64,000 nucleotides of DNA from Eulemur rufifrons (taxonomy: Eukaryota; Chordata; Mammalia; Primates; Lemuridae), in contig NC_090984.1 in the NCBI RefSeq assembly GCF_041146395.1, positions 81,851,114 to 81,915,113 on the forward strand, written 5' to 3'. Both the position numbers and the translations under genes were made by a program. The notes beneath the pieces are model-generated. The model saw nothing but the letters and a program-made list of their open reading frames with translations. It was not told where the DNA came from and did not search any database. The first letter of the stretch is position 1. Each line of letters opens with the position of its first letter. This document shows positions 16,291 to 28,400 of the stretch, piece by piece.

Positions 16291-18675
16291 GAAGATGCAA
16301 AGTTATTTTTCATTTTGGGAGGAAATTTTAATGGATTGTTCTGAAATAGCCCTGGTTCCTATCTTGTATCCATTTTAAACTACATGTTTAGTAAACAGGA
16401 GCATAGAAATAGAATGATAGGAAGTGACTTAATCTTGTATCATGGGATCATTAGTTTCAAGCAGGTTGGTGAAAGTTTATTGCAGGAAGACATTTAAATC
16501 ATGTCCAGGCACAAACTCAGGGGCAGAAGTCTATCGTACTGTAAGCAATCAGAACATGAGCTTGCGTTTAAGTTTTTACTTCCACCAGAAAACTGAGAAT
16601 ATTGTAATTTGTTGAAAAGCAAACATTAAACAACTATACATTTGTAAGATAACTTAAGCTTCTCCACCAAAAAATATCCACTAGAATTTTGTACTTCTCT
16701 ATAGAAAAATTGACGTTTAACTTGTTACATTATCTTTACAAGCCATTTATTTGAGTAAATGTCATGAGCTTGTATTGCTTATTGTCAGTTATTAGATTGT
16801 GATTTATGAGCTGGAAAGAGAAATGTACTCTTTAACTGCTGGAATATAACATTTGATTTTGATCATGCTAAAAGATTATTTTTTTCTTCAATTTAGAAAA
16901 TTTCCTCAATTCTTTGCTAAAATATTTTAAAACTTTGATCCTTTAATAAAGAATAGACTGAGAATAACATCATTTATTCATGTATATAAAACAAATAGCA
17001 TACATCTTCGTCTATGCATGCAATTACAGAATGACAAACTCAAAATGGAAATGTACAGTCTTCCATCCATATAACAACTATTAATTGAACACAAATTTTA
17101 TTTCAGGCATTGATTTGGGAACTGGGAATAATACCATTGTGAATAAGATACCAGTTCTTGTCCTGAAGGATCTTAGAGTCTAATGGAGATCATTCAAGTC
17201 AGTAGGCAGTTTTATACATAGCATGGTATCCGTGCTCACGTGTGCACAAAGGGCAGGGCTCTACACCAGTCTTCAAGGTTAAGGGAAGATACCTTGAGGA
17301 AGCTCAATATAATTTCTTTGATTTATGCATGGCCTTAAGACAAAATTGAAATCTTCTTTATATTGTTTTAAAAAGACCTTTAACTCTTGCCTTTACTGGC
17401 AATATTGTGAATAAGCTACTACTGGATTATACTGCTTGAGTAGGCTATGGTGGGTGGCATTTATTATACCCATTGTGACTTGGTCACCCTGATGAAGCTT
17501 TATATCTGGAGAATATTTGTAATCAAGACAAAGGGCTTAGCAGGGAGAGCAAGGACAGAAGGAATAACATAAGAAATCATACTAAAACAAGTGACATTTG
17601 TTGGTAGATGGCATTGAAAATGGTGCTTATTTTTGAATAGGCATTACACTTTTGTGAAAATGCAAGGAAAATGTCTTGGAAAATCCCACCTTTAAAGACA
17701 TTTTAATCCACTGCCTACACACCTTTAGGGGTTTAAGCCCAAATCTCCCTCACTAACCGCTCTAATCCCTTACCTGTGAGGGTCCTCTCTCCTGCGCCGT
17801 GGCCTCCTGCACCTGTACCCTGAGACCCTGACCCTCGCTGGTCAAGCTGACTGGGTTACGGAAAGACCCTGCCCAGTCAGATTCGATAAGAATTTGGAAT
17901 TGGGGCTTGTGAATAATTGTTGTCCTGAATACAACACTTGAACAGGACAGTGATTAAAAAAAGCAGGAAAAAGCAAGCAAAATCTGCCTAAGAAACAGGT
18001 GCAGAGAGACACAAGCATAAACAGGTGATCGTGGAGGTGTAGGGATAGAGAGATGGAGAGAGCACCAAAAGTCCTCGTTTTAATTTCTTGTGAAGTCTAT
18101 CTGTATTTCCTGTGCTTTGGTTCCATGGAATACAAGTATATCTTACAGTAAATTCCCTCTTACTTAAACTAGCCAGAGCAGATTTCTGCTTCTTTCAGCC
18201 AAATTCTTCATAAGGTAGTAGGAGAGTTAAAAAACAAAACAAAACAAAAAAAAACTGCAGACATGAATAAAGTGTTTTTTTTTATCTCAGGAAATATAAT
18301 ACTTGTATGTTATCACATGTACTAGAAACATCCTGAGCCCTCAGTGGACCTTTGTGTTGCTTTGTCTGTCATCTTTGCTTGTGTGATTCACTTCTTCAAT
18401 AGCCCCCTTACCTCATGGACCCCTCGATTCTTCCATTTGCCTTTTACCTCTCCTGCCAACTCATGTCAATCTCTCTCTGTTTTCACAATTTGCATCTCCC
18501 CAGAGAAATGTGAAAATCTAACTGTGCTGAATTTTTCATAATAAACCACAGGCATGTGGATAGGCTGCCATGAATGTTTCTAGTCAGTTTTCTCTACCAT
18601 GGGAATGCCACCCTCTCTCCAGAGTGGCTATGAGAATCAGGAAAGTCAAAGTGCTCAGCACCACACAGTAAATTT
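16291..18675. other. Intergenic stretch, mostly unassigned, with one GC-rich patch
   Basis: Mostly AT-rich sequence without recognisable genes. About 17090-17230 has the texture of an ancient repeat (gggaactgggaataatacca). About 17755-17885 is GC-rich with several CpGs (tgcgccgtgg, ccctcgctgg, gggttacgg), unlike its surroundings, and has no ORF or recognised repeat. Confidence 0.4.
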
Positions 18676-18679
18676 TTAT

Positions 18680-19215
18680 CTATGACATTTTAAATATTTT
18701 ATTTGAAAATAATTTCAAACTTACAGAAAGGTTGCAAGCATAATACAATTAATACTTGCATACCTTTTGCTTAGATTGACCTATTTTTTTAAACTTTGTT
18801 CCATTGCTTTATCCCCCTGCCCCCCGTGTCTGGGTAATTTTGTTGTTTCTGACTCATTTGAGAATAAGTTGCATACATCATGGTCTTTTACTTCTAAATA
18901 CTTCAGGGTATATTTCCTTAGAATATACTTTGCCATAAACACAGGTAGTTACCAACTTCAGTAAATTTAACGTTGATACAATACTGTTCTCTAATCTACC
19001 ATCCACTTTCCAGTTTTTTCCAATTAACCCAATAATGTCTTTTATAGCATAATTTCTTCTATGTAGAATCCAGTCTAGGATTAGGTGTTGCACTTACTTT
19101 TTACACCTACTTAGTCTCCTTAATTCAGAACATTTCTGCAGCCTTGTAAAAACTTTTTATGACGTTGACACCTTTGAATAGTTCCTTTTATTGTTCATAG
19201 CATTTTAATACTAGA
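18680..19215 (-). mobile_element. L1M 3'-end fragment, minus strand
   Basis: The sequence aatttcaaacttacagaaag, ataagttgcatacatcatgg, taaatacttcagggtata and ttaacgttgatacaatact follows, in order, a widespread old L1M 3' region read in antisense. Confidence 0.7.
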
Positions 19216-20530
19216 TAACCCCTTAGTGCCTGGCCCAGGTGCTTATTTATTGCTTGAGAGCTTCAAGACAGATGCGACAGGAAAGAAAAATGATAGGTAA
19301 ATGCTCATCTGGGCTGTGAGGACTGTTAAGAGCTACATTGCCTTCAATAGTGAAGCATATCCCATTTCTCAGAATTAAATATAATAACCATTTTACTTTG
19401 TTGCCTACTCTTTAATTTACAGTATTTCACAGATTCACTTTTATAGTTCTCTGTAAAGTTTTAAAAAAAATTTTTAAAGATGTCCATTTGTCAAAACTAG
19501 CCATTTCTCCTGATTTGCAAATGGGGCAACTAAACAATGAATAAAAAGCACTTTTGTGACTTGTGACACATTTTATATGGATGAAATTTAACTTTTCAAT
19601 CAATGGATTATAGCTACTTTCCATAATTTAGAATTCTTATGGCCAAAATGTAGCCATTATTGGAAAATGGACATCAGGTATGTATTATATTAGAAAATAT
19701 TACTTTTCATATGCAGAATGAATAAAAGATGACAAAATAAATAGGTTACACTACTCTTAATGAAGTGGAGAATTACATTTAATGCTAGGTTAAGGACCAT
19801 GCCCATTTGACACTAAATTTTCCTTCTCAGTGGTCATAGCACTGAGTCCATTGACAAAACCTGATAGCCTTCTGTATGGATCTTTTTTCCTAATAATTTT
19901 TTGTGCATAAATCTTACCACTCTACCCCAATCAGATAACAGAATGTTTTATCAGTATTTTACTTTGGAGTGTACAAGGTAGCTATTCAATCAACACTGAT
20001 TAATGTTGTTCTAACAGAAGCAGGTATTGATACAAGTATTGCAGCATATTGACACAGGCAAACCTGGTCCTCAAGTCCCGAGTCCTCTACTTAGCTGGCA
20101 GTGTGGTCTTGAGTAAGTCACAACTTTGCTAAACTTCAGTTTTCTCTTCTGTAAAGTGAGGATATAGTTCCTGCCTTGGAAAGGCAGTGTGAAGTTGGTA
20201 TAAAAGCTTTGAATATAAATAAAACAGGGCTTGTGAGATGGATCTAGTTTGGCCAACATTTCCAATTCTACATTTCAGTATTCAACATATTAATTAACAT
20301 GTTTTTAGTTAACTTTTTGTGTCTCTAATTGTATATATCATCATTCATGAGCTGCTCAATTAAAGTCTGAGCCACTCATAAAGATGGCAAAGTGAAATAC
20401 AGCCTAAAATCCCAAGTAGGGTCTTGCCTGAGGTTAAGTCAGAATTCTACAGATAAATAAATCATGCACCGCCCCAGTGTACAGAGTCCCCAGACTGGCT
20501 GGTGTGTAAGCCATAAATTCTTTCACAGGA
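19216..20530. other. Intergenic stretch with one MIR
   Basis: No gene seen. A MIR lies at about 20070-20200 on the plus strand (ggtcttgagtaagtcacaac, then cttctgtaaagtgaggata). The rest is unassigned AT-rich sequence. Confidence 0.5.
20070..20200 (+). mobile_element. MIR SINE fragment
   Basis: It contains the MIR core in sense order: tagctggcagtgtggtcttg, agtaagtcac, cagttttctcttctgtaaag, tgaggatatag. Confidence 0.7.
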
Positions 20531-20531
20531 A

Positions 20532-20985
20532 TGAAGTCTCAGTGCTCTAAATCACATACAATCACTTGGATCTTCTTAAAACAGCGGTCCCAACCTTTTT
20601 GACACCAGGCCAAGTCAGGTGTTGGATTCTCATGAGTGCGTAACCTCGAGCCCTCGAGTGGTTCACACTCCTGTGAGGGTCTGATGCTGTTGCTGATCTG
20701 ATGGTGCCAGGGCGGGGGGGCAGGTGTTCGGTTGGGACTCAGGTGGTGATTTAAGCGACGGGGAGTGGCTGTGGGTGCAGGTGGGGCCCGCTGTTCACCT
20801 CCTGCTGTGTGGCCCCGTTCCTGGCAGGCACTGCTGGTGCCAGTCCGTGGCCTGCGGGTTGGGGACCACAGTTTTAAAATAAAAATTCTGATTTAGTAGG
20901 TCTGGCGTGGGGACTGAGATTCTGCATTTGTAGAAAATGTTCAGTGCAATATTTCGTTGCTTTCATTCTAAAGACCAATGGTAAA
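20532..20985 (+). mobile_element. MER5A-like hAT remnant, split by a younger insertion
   Basis: The left part (about 20532-20581, acaatcacttggatcttctt) and the right part (about 20880-20985, ttctgatttagtaggtctgg, gagattctgcatttgtagaa) are consecutive pieces of a MER5A-type element, separated by the 290-bp element at 20582-20871. Confidence 0.65.
20582..20871 (+). mobile_element. Non-autonomous hAT-type DNA transposon (290 bp) with 8-bp duplication
   Basis: The termini are inverted: cagcggtcccaacc at the left and ggttggggaccacag at the right. The 8-bp flanks tcttaaaa (20574-20581) and ttttaaaa (20872-20879) match at 7 of 8 positions, the hAT target-duplication length. It is GC-rich with no ORF. 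I recognise the 'ggtccccaacc' terminus as a known mammalian type but cannot name the family. Confidence 0.75.
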
Positions 20986-21141
20986 CACACTGAAACTTTG
21001 TAAAAGTTCAGGTTACACAGAAAACAGAAGGCATGTTTGCAAAATTATTTATTTACATTTTAAGCTTACATTAAAATCTTTCTAGAATAGCATGGCTAAG
21101 AGGAAATATACAAAACCAATAGAAACACACACACATTATTC

Positions 21142-21147
21142 TTTATT
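21142..21147 (-). terminator. NIN: Candidate NIN poly(A) signal
   Basis: On the minus strand AATAAAGAATAATG is followed at once by a TGTGTGTGTGTTT run, a plausible GU-rich downstream element. A second AATAAA lies 94 nt further on (21048-21053) with TCTGTTTTCTGTGT after it. Confidence 0.45.
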
Positions 21148-21248
21148 TGAACAGAAACCTAGCGATGGCTTTAGATAAACTCAGATTTTCCTTTACAAAA
21201 CCAATAATCCCTTAAATCATGTCATGATATCATCTCCACAATAAGAAT

Positions 21249-21522
21249 TTTTAATTTTTTTTAGAGACAGGGTCTTGCTCTGTCATAGCTCACTGCAGCC
21301 TCCAACTCCTAGGCTCAAGTGGTCCTTACGCCTCAGCTTCTGGAGCAGCTAGCACTACAGGCACTTGACATCAAGCCTAAGTTTTTTTTTTATTATTTTT
21401 TGTAGAGACAGGGTCTTGCTCTGTTGCCCAGGCTGGTCTGGAACTCCTGGCCTCAAGTGATCCTTGTGCCTTGGCCTCTCAAAGTGCTGGGATTACAGGA
21501 GTGAGCCACGACACTCAGACCC
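21249..21522 (-). mobile_element. Old Alu/FLAM-type SINE inside the probable NIN 3' UTR
   Basis: Antisense SINE arms (agagacagggtcttgctctg twice, about 130 bp apart) end in gggattacaggagtgagcca. The left arm is internally shortened. Relative to NIN transcription it is in sense orientation. Confidence 0.8.
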
Positions 21523-22866
21523 CAATAAAAATTTAACTTGTATGATTCAAAAAAGCTGAGAAAAAAGTTAACTTTGATTTATTTGTTAAATAGCTAGCCA
21601 TATGCCATAAAACCAAAACTGTTTTACAGTGCTGAGATGTTCAAATAGGTCCAAACATAATATAATGAATAAGTTTTAAATATAAGTGCTTTGGTTTTTA
21701 GGCTTTGAATTGGTTTTGGCATTACTTGGATAGTTATATCATTCCAATGAGTTGTTACAGGTAATCCGCTCAAAACACGTTTGTCTTAATACTATCACAA
21801 AGCACTTAGCCTTGCCTTGATTGGAAATACCTTTAAGATGCTGACAATAGCAACACATTTTTCCTTCACTCAGCAAAAAAGAGATCACATAAATAACAAA
21901 ATAAAAAAATCATTTCCCACATTTAAAAAAAACCCATAGTCTGCCATAAAACCTTATTCTTAAGAAAAAAGTTTCTCATAATAATGCCTGCTCTGGGTAC
22001 TGGTGCATTATTGAAATCTTAGACCTCTAAGCTCTCTTCCCATACCTTGAAAGCCTATGACTTCATGATGCATTTATGTAAAATATGCAGGAGGTTAAAT
22101 ATATAAGCAATGCATTGAAGTTTCTGGGAAGGATTCACATTTAAAATGGATTTTTTTTAAAGATCTAATTGGCTTTTGTGGGGGGTGGTTCATGAACTAA
22201 AACAGTTTTTAAAATCTGGATTTAGTAAGAATTTTAGAAAAATAAATACTGTCATCGATTCTACCCCTTCCCTTCTGCTCTCCCTTCACAAATCTGAGTT
22301 TATGAGTTCAGGCTTCTAAAAAGCAGAAAAAAAGCAGTAGGATAATGTGAGTTTTACTATTCATATTTTTCTTTTCTTTGTATAATATATTATCACAAAG
22401 GCAAACTTGACTTCCTTTCCTTGAAATGAAGAGCCTGCCTTCTAGGACTATATTAAATGTTCTTAAATCAAAAGAAAGTGTAAAAATCAGTGCACTTAAT
22501 AAACAAGCAGCTAAATGCCTATAAAATTCATAACTTGCGTTTTGAAGAGTGGTATTATAAAGTCTGAAAGCAAAATCCAAACATATAATTATAACGGTTT
22601 ACATTTAATCTTTTAAAGGTCTTTTAAAAACTGTAAGATATATTATAAATTGCCAGTTAAATTCCCGCTCTAAACTGTTTTCTCAAAAATAACAGTTCCT
22701 CATATTGACCTTTTTTTCCAATTTCATAAGTGGGGTAAACAAGAAATTAAGCACCTAGATGTGGTTAACACATTAACTGCCCTATGAGTTCTTAACTATT
22801 TTTCAAGTTTTTATACTATTTTTTTTAAATGATGTATGTTTTAGGATCGTTTTTGCTTTCAAAGTT

Positions 22867-22872
22867 TTTATT
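22867..22872 (-). terminator. NIN: Candidate proximal NIN poly(A) signal
   Basis: An AATAAA on the minus strand about 2.35 kb after the stop codon; use of this site would give a shorter 3' UTR. The downstream sequence is only moderately T/GT-rich, so it is weaker than the distal pair. Confidence 0.3.
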
Positions 22873-22918
22873 CTATTTTTGTAATAAAACATGTGGCCCC
22901 AAGGAAAAATTTTCTTTC

Positions 22919-22990
22919 TTTCTTTTTTTTTTTTTTTTGTGGCAGTGTGTTAAATTAGCTTTTGTTTTTGTTTGTTTGTTTGTTTTGGAA
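22919..22990. repeat. T-rich and (TTTG)n low-complexity tract in the NIN 3' UTR
   Basis: TTTC repeats and an uninterrupted T run near 22920-22938 are followed by about five TTTG units (22963-22986). In transcript sense this is an A-rich and CAAA-rich segment. Confidence 0.8.
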
Positions 22991-25225
22991 AAAGGGATTC
23001 TAAATATAGTCTGAATAGACTTTCCAGAAAGTCTGCTATATTGTACAGCATTTTATATACACATAAATACAAATTTACAGGAAATAAACAAATTAAGCTA
23101 CGTTTTTCATAATGTAAAAAAAATAAAAATACAAAATACAACAAATGTGATTACAAGCTGAGCCAGCTGAGAAATATGCTTGCTGTTCTGCTCCAATGGC
23201 AAAGACTGTAACTTGAAGCGTATCATGTATGTTCATTACAGATGCTTAATTTATCTTTGACCTTAGCCTACCCACAGTTTTAAGTGGAAAAAAAAGTTCT
23301 GTTAAAGCTATTGTCGTACAAGAGTTGAGTTTACTAGGAATATTTGCAGTAGAGAAGAAAGATTTCGGGAAGGCGTGATAGCAGACTTCAAATATTTTGA
23401 AGTGTAATTACAGGGAATGATCAAAATTCTTTTTCCAGAGGACATCAGGAGTTTCTGATAAGAGCTGTGCAAAAATTAAAAGGTCTGCTTCTTCAGTGTA
23501 AACTCCCAGTCCTGCCTTGTCAGGGCTTTTTCGGTGAGGACCTCTGAGTTGGCAGGTGAGACTGATAGTGGATGGTTAGGCCTCAAAGAGCTCTAAAGTT
23601 TCTTGATGGAAATTATTTTGTTGAAATTGAGTTCCTAACATGAATTCGTAGGCAGTTTGCTTTATCTTGTGTTCCTGTCGGTAAAGCAGTATTTGATTTT
23701 GCTGTTATACCTCTTGTAGGTAGATGGGCTTAGCCCTCCAGGAATACATCAAAGTAATTTTTCTGATCTAAGTACTCTCCCATGAAAACAAGTAGGTGGC
23801 TGAGAGGAGCGCTTTGTAGTGCTCTGCTCCTAGTAAGTCCTCCACCAACTGCTGGCAGAAGTAGACTAGAGGCAGAGATTTTAACTGGAGGAAAAAAAGT
23901 TACCCAATCTAAAATGTGTACCATTCTATAAAGTTCTGATCTTGAGAATGAATGGACAGTCCTATTTGGCAGTCCTTTACCTCAGAGGGCATGCCAGTCA
24001 GTGCTTGTCACAGTAAGAAATTCTTACGATCAGATCTGAGGTACGGAAGGAGTAAGAAGCATGACAATTTTGACCTATATTAAACTCATCCATAAGTTAG
24101 ATGAGATTTTTAACTCTAAAATCAAGGCCTTTTTTTCCTCAGAAGATTAAATTTACTAAAAATGTAGAAATAAAAAGTCTATTAATACTATGGCTGTAAA
24201 TATATAAGACAAATGAGGTCACATGGTTTATACATTTCAAATTCTTAGAGAGGTCCTACAGTAGTTTCAGGAAGACAGTTTAATGTATTGTTCCCTGAGT
24301 TCTTGAGGCAATTGGAAAGATAAATTCATGAACTCCAGGACTTAGAGACCGAAAACGCAGATGGTCCACTCATCCCTCTTGTAGGAGTAGCTGTTTACTC
24401 CAAAGTGGTTTGTTCAGTGCTTTCCCTGTAGTTCCAATGCTTTAATAGTGTGGCTTTATCCATTTCTTAGACGCCAAGCTCCCAAATGAAACTTCTAAGG
24501 GTGGGAAGAAAAGGCTGTTTAAAGAAAGTAAAGCTTTGACATTAGTTGAGTGCAGCTGAGTAAATCAGTTAGAAATCTATGATACAAAGAGTGGTAATAC
24601 TGTCACAGGCATTAGAAAGTAGAGTTCTACAGATGGGCTTTTCTGACCCCAATGGTTATTGAGCCCAGCCAGCCTCCTCATCAAACAGAATTATAATCTA
24701 CCAGTTAATCCAGTCTACCAATTAATTCAAAGAACCAAAATATTACAAACAGAATGACTTCTCAGTATTTAAATGTGTAAGAACACCTAAGTATAGTTTT
24801 AAAATAAAGTTCATTAATAACCATTCTAATCATATCTCAAACTTAAATTATCTGGACTTTATACACAGATTTGTGATAGTGATTTAAAAAAACTCATTCA
24901 AAACTGGGATATTAAGGTTCTTGAATTATTTTCATATATCCACCTTCTTGGTGGCTATTAGAACACTTAAAAAAAAATAAAGTTAAATCTTGGGAATAAT
25001 TTAAACAGTGACATATGTAAATATGTATTTGAAACTCTCATAAAGGTCTATTTAGAAAAACTAATTACAATGAATGGAGGCTCCAGTTCTGTTGCGGGCA
25101 GTTTTAGGTTAGGCTTAATTTTAAGCCATTAAAGGTTTAAAAAAAAAAAAGCATTGAGAGAGCCTACTGAAATGTTCCATCCATTTCAGTAAAGTGCACA
25201 AATATGAGTATATCCTTTGGTTTGG

Positions 25226-25435
25226 CTATGACCTCAAAGGAGGTGTAGAAGTCAGTGGCGCTGGTGTCAGATTCCTGACTATATTACTGAGGCTGGCAAT
25301 CTTCTCTTCCAGGAGGTAATTTTTCTTCTCTGCTGTTTTCTGTCGCTGTTCAGTCATTTCCAGAGCTTTCAATAACTGTGCGTTTTCAACATACAAATCC
25401 TTCACCATTGCATCTGCTTTAGTATTCTTGCAGAG
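25226..25435 (-). CDS. NIN: NIN last coding exon (69 codons plus stop)
   Basis: It encodes [20 protein letters not shown]..., then [20 protein letters not shown] and the Pro/Ser tail [13 protein letters not shown], with the stop codon at 25226-25228. The acceptor is tctgtttctag. The end matches the familiar long ninein C-terminus. The same exon continues into the 3' UTR. Confidence 0.96.
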   Translation of the reverse strand, partial: LCKNTKADAMVKDLYVENAQLLKALEMTEQRQKTAEKKNYLLEEKIASLSNIVRNLTPAPLTSTPPLRS

Positions 25436-28400
25436 CTAGAAACAGAACCAAAAACATCTTGACTCCATTTCTGTGATTCTTTTAGTTTTGAGTTCTGACA
25501 TAAGGACAGTTTTATAAAAGCAAATCACTTCTAGCAATCATATTCTTTTATTTTACAATACAGCTTTAACATTAAACTTGGCATCAGGGACATGTGGAAC
25601 AAATCTACTTTTTCCAAGATATTTCTTTGCAAAAATGTTTGTAGAAGTTACTAATAAAAAGAACAGATTGATATTTGAGGGCTACAAAATGTAAAGTTTT
25701 TTTTCTGCTTAAGTTAGATATCATTCCTTTATTCATTCTCTAAAAATATAAAATACTTTTATAACTTCTGAGGTATAAGGTGTGAACTGCTTAACTCCGC
25801 TCTTAACAACAGCTGCTTGAACTTTCCATTCATAACTACAGCCTACTGATTATTTTAAAATTTGGCTCATTTATTAGGACAAAGATAGGATTTGGGCAGT
25901 TACTTTTCTTGAACTCTTCCATTTTTACATAGGGCCTTGTCTAAAAGGTATATTCTAATCTTTATGCTAGGAATATATAGTCTAGGTTGGGGTGGTGGGA
26001 GAACTTGTTAGCAGCCTTGGGATATATTTACTGTTGCTCCTGTTAATATTTTCCAAGCCCCTTTCACATATTACACATTTAACTCATTATTTTACATCCA
26101 GTTTCAAGCAGGGCATCTAAAAGTATAAAGGTTTAAGGGAACAAAGAACAACTAAAGAGTGGCCAAATAACTTATTAGCATTTCAAAGGGTAATGATAAG
26201 GATTATAACACCCAAAAGCCCAGATCCTAGATAACTGGCAGGGGTAATATACTAACTTTTTAGAACCTGTGCTCTACTGAACTGTCCTAGTACAACTTTC
26301 CGTCCTCCCTCTCTGCCTTTCAATGGTTTCATCATCACCTACAGAATAATTCAAACTCCCTGCCTCCTCCCTCCAGGCTCTCTGCTTCCCTGCTCCTCCC
26401 CTCCTGTCCAGTCTCTTCTCCTGCCTCTCCCAGGACAGCAAGAACTGGTAATGCCTAAGCGTCTGTGCACATCCACACCCCATATGTTGTCAGAACTCCA
26501 TGATGTTCCCACAGCCTTCCCACATCTCTTCACCTGTTCAACTCTTAACTTTCAAAATTTGGTGTCAGAGGCTTCCAGGAAGCTTTCTTTAAATTCCTGG
26601 GTTGGATCAAGTATCTCTTCTCTTGTGTTCCCCTCTACTGAAAATGAAAATAGGACAAACCCTATTTTATTTATTTTGGAACCCACCACCTGGCCAAATG
26701 CTTGGCACATTGTAGGTATACTAGACTTTGCATTTCCTACGGGCAGGGACTCTGTTGTTCACCACTGCATTTCTAGTGCCTAGAACAGGACCTGGCACAT
26801 AGTTACTGTGCGTTGAATGCATGAATAAAGGAATGAAAATGAATGAATGTTGAATGCATGAATAAAGGAATGAATGCATGAACATAGGACTTCCTCTTCT
26901 GTATTAAAATACAGGGCGATGGAAAGTTCCTGTGTACATCTGAATTTAGACCCTCTCTGGAAATAATGATTCTTAGGTTTTATGTATCTAGAAAACCAGG
27001 CTGGGCAGTTTCTGCCCCCCAACCCACCAGCTTGTCTCAATCCCAGTTTTCAGAGAAGCTGTAACACTCTCCTGGGGGTAGTACTCTCTGCAAGCCTCTT
27101 GCCTCTTTAGTGGATGTACAACTAGCTTCCTTTTTTCTTTTTTTGACAGAGTCTTGTTCTGTTGACCCGGGTAGAGTACAGTGGCATCATGGTAGCTCAC
27201 TGCAACCTCCAACTCCTGGGCTCCAGTGATCCCCTGCCTCAGCCACCCGAGTAGTTGGGACTATAGACATGCATGGTGATGCCTGCCTAAGTTTTCTACT
27301 TTTAGTAGAGATGGAGTCTCACTCTTGCTCAGGCTGGTCTTGAACTCCTGAGCTCAAGCGATCCTCCTGTCTCGCCCTCCCAGAGTGCTTGGATTATAGG
27401 CATGAGCTACTGTGCACAGCCCCATCCCCCATCCTTTTTTAAAAGAGACAGAGTCTTGTTGCTCTGTCACTCAGGCTGGAGTGCCGTGGCACAATCATAA
27501 CTCACAGCAGCCTTGAACTCTCCTAGGCTTAAGCAATACTCCTGCCTCGGCATCTAGAGTAGCTGGGACTGCAGACATCTGCCACCAGGCCCGGCTGATT
27601 TTTTCTTTTTTTTTTTTCTTTTTTTTGAGTTGGAGTCTTGCTATGTTGCCTAGGCTGCACAACTAATTTCTAAACGAGGCCACATCTGCCATCAGCAGGT
27701 GAAATGGATCAGGCTGCTTAGTGGTCCTGGAATTTGGGGTCCAGACTCTAATTCAAAGCACATCCTTTTGGGCTCTGGCTATAGCAATAATGTACTTTTC
27801 CACATTGTCATAAGTTATTGGGAACAGGAAAGCTAAAGTTCTATTACCCTCTATTTGTTTAAACAGGAACATTTCTTGGGCAGAAAAAATCTATAAATAT
27901 TCAATTTGAGCTGCTGAACCTGATTAGAAATGCTTTAAATCCATATGCATCACTGTTAGCAAATATACATTTTTTAATTGTGGACAAACATATGTCTTAA
28001 AAGAGCTTTGGAAAAAATAACGTATGATACAGAATTCATACTGTTGGGGTGATGTAAGGAGAGCGAATTCTAAGTTCTTTCAGACATAATAGAATTTGCC
28101 TTTATTACACAGCACAAGTTAACAAGTTAATGGCAATAAAGGGGTGTAAAACTGGAGTGTGAGGTGGGTGGATAGAGATCACCAGAGAGGCTCACTTGTT
28201 CTTTGAGCTGATTCACTTTCTCCTGAAGAAGCCTTTTCACCAGTTTCAGTTTCTGTTCAACTTCGATCATTCGTTCTTCCATGACAGTTACCAGTTGTTC
28301 CTGGTCTCCCTGAAAGGAAGTTTTAAATTAAAAAAGTATATTTGAAAATCATGCCACAGTTATTTTCCCCACAAGATGCTGAGAGACAAGGACAGCAAAT

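Larger units (their letters stand above)
21030..25225 (-). other. NIN: NIN 3' untranslated region (inferred extent)
   Basis: This stretch follows the NIN stop codon. From 25225 to about 21530 I recognise no interspersed repeat apart from T-rich and TTTG-rich tracts (about 22919-22990), which is what a long UTR looks like; one SINE sits near its far end. Possible poly(A) signals (AATAAA on the minus strand) are at 22867-22872, 21142-21147 and 21048-21053. The last two are followed by GT- or T-rich sequence and are favoured. The true end needs transcript evidence. Confidence 0.45.
25436..28195 (-). other. NIN: NIN intron between exons 18 and 19
   Basis: 2,760 nt. It holds an L2-type fragment (about 26440-26885), an Alu (27130-27421) and a second SINE (27435-27660). 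The remaining sequence (25436-26430, 27661-28195) is AT-rich with nothing recognised. Short ORFs in it lie in repeats. Confidence 0.85.

Noticed and set aside
26451..26783. 110-codon plus-strand ORF
   Set aside because: It falls within L2-type repeat sequence and has no recognisable protein family.
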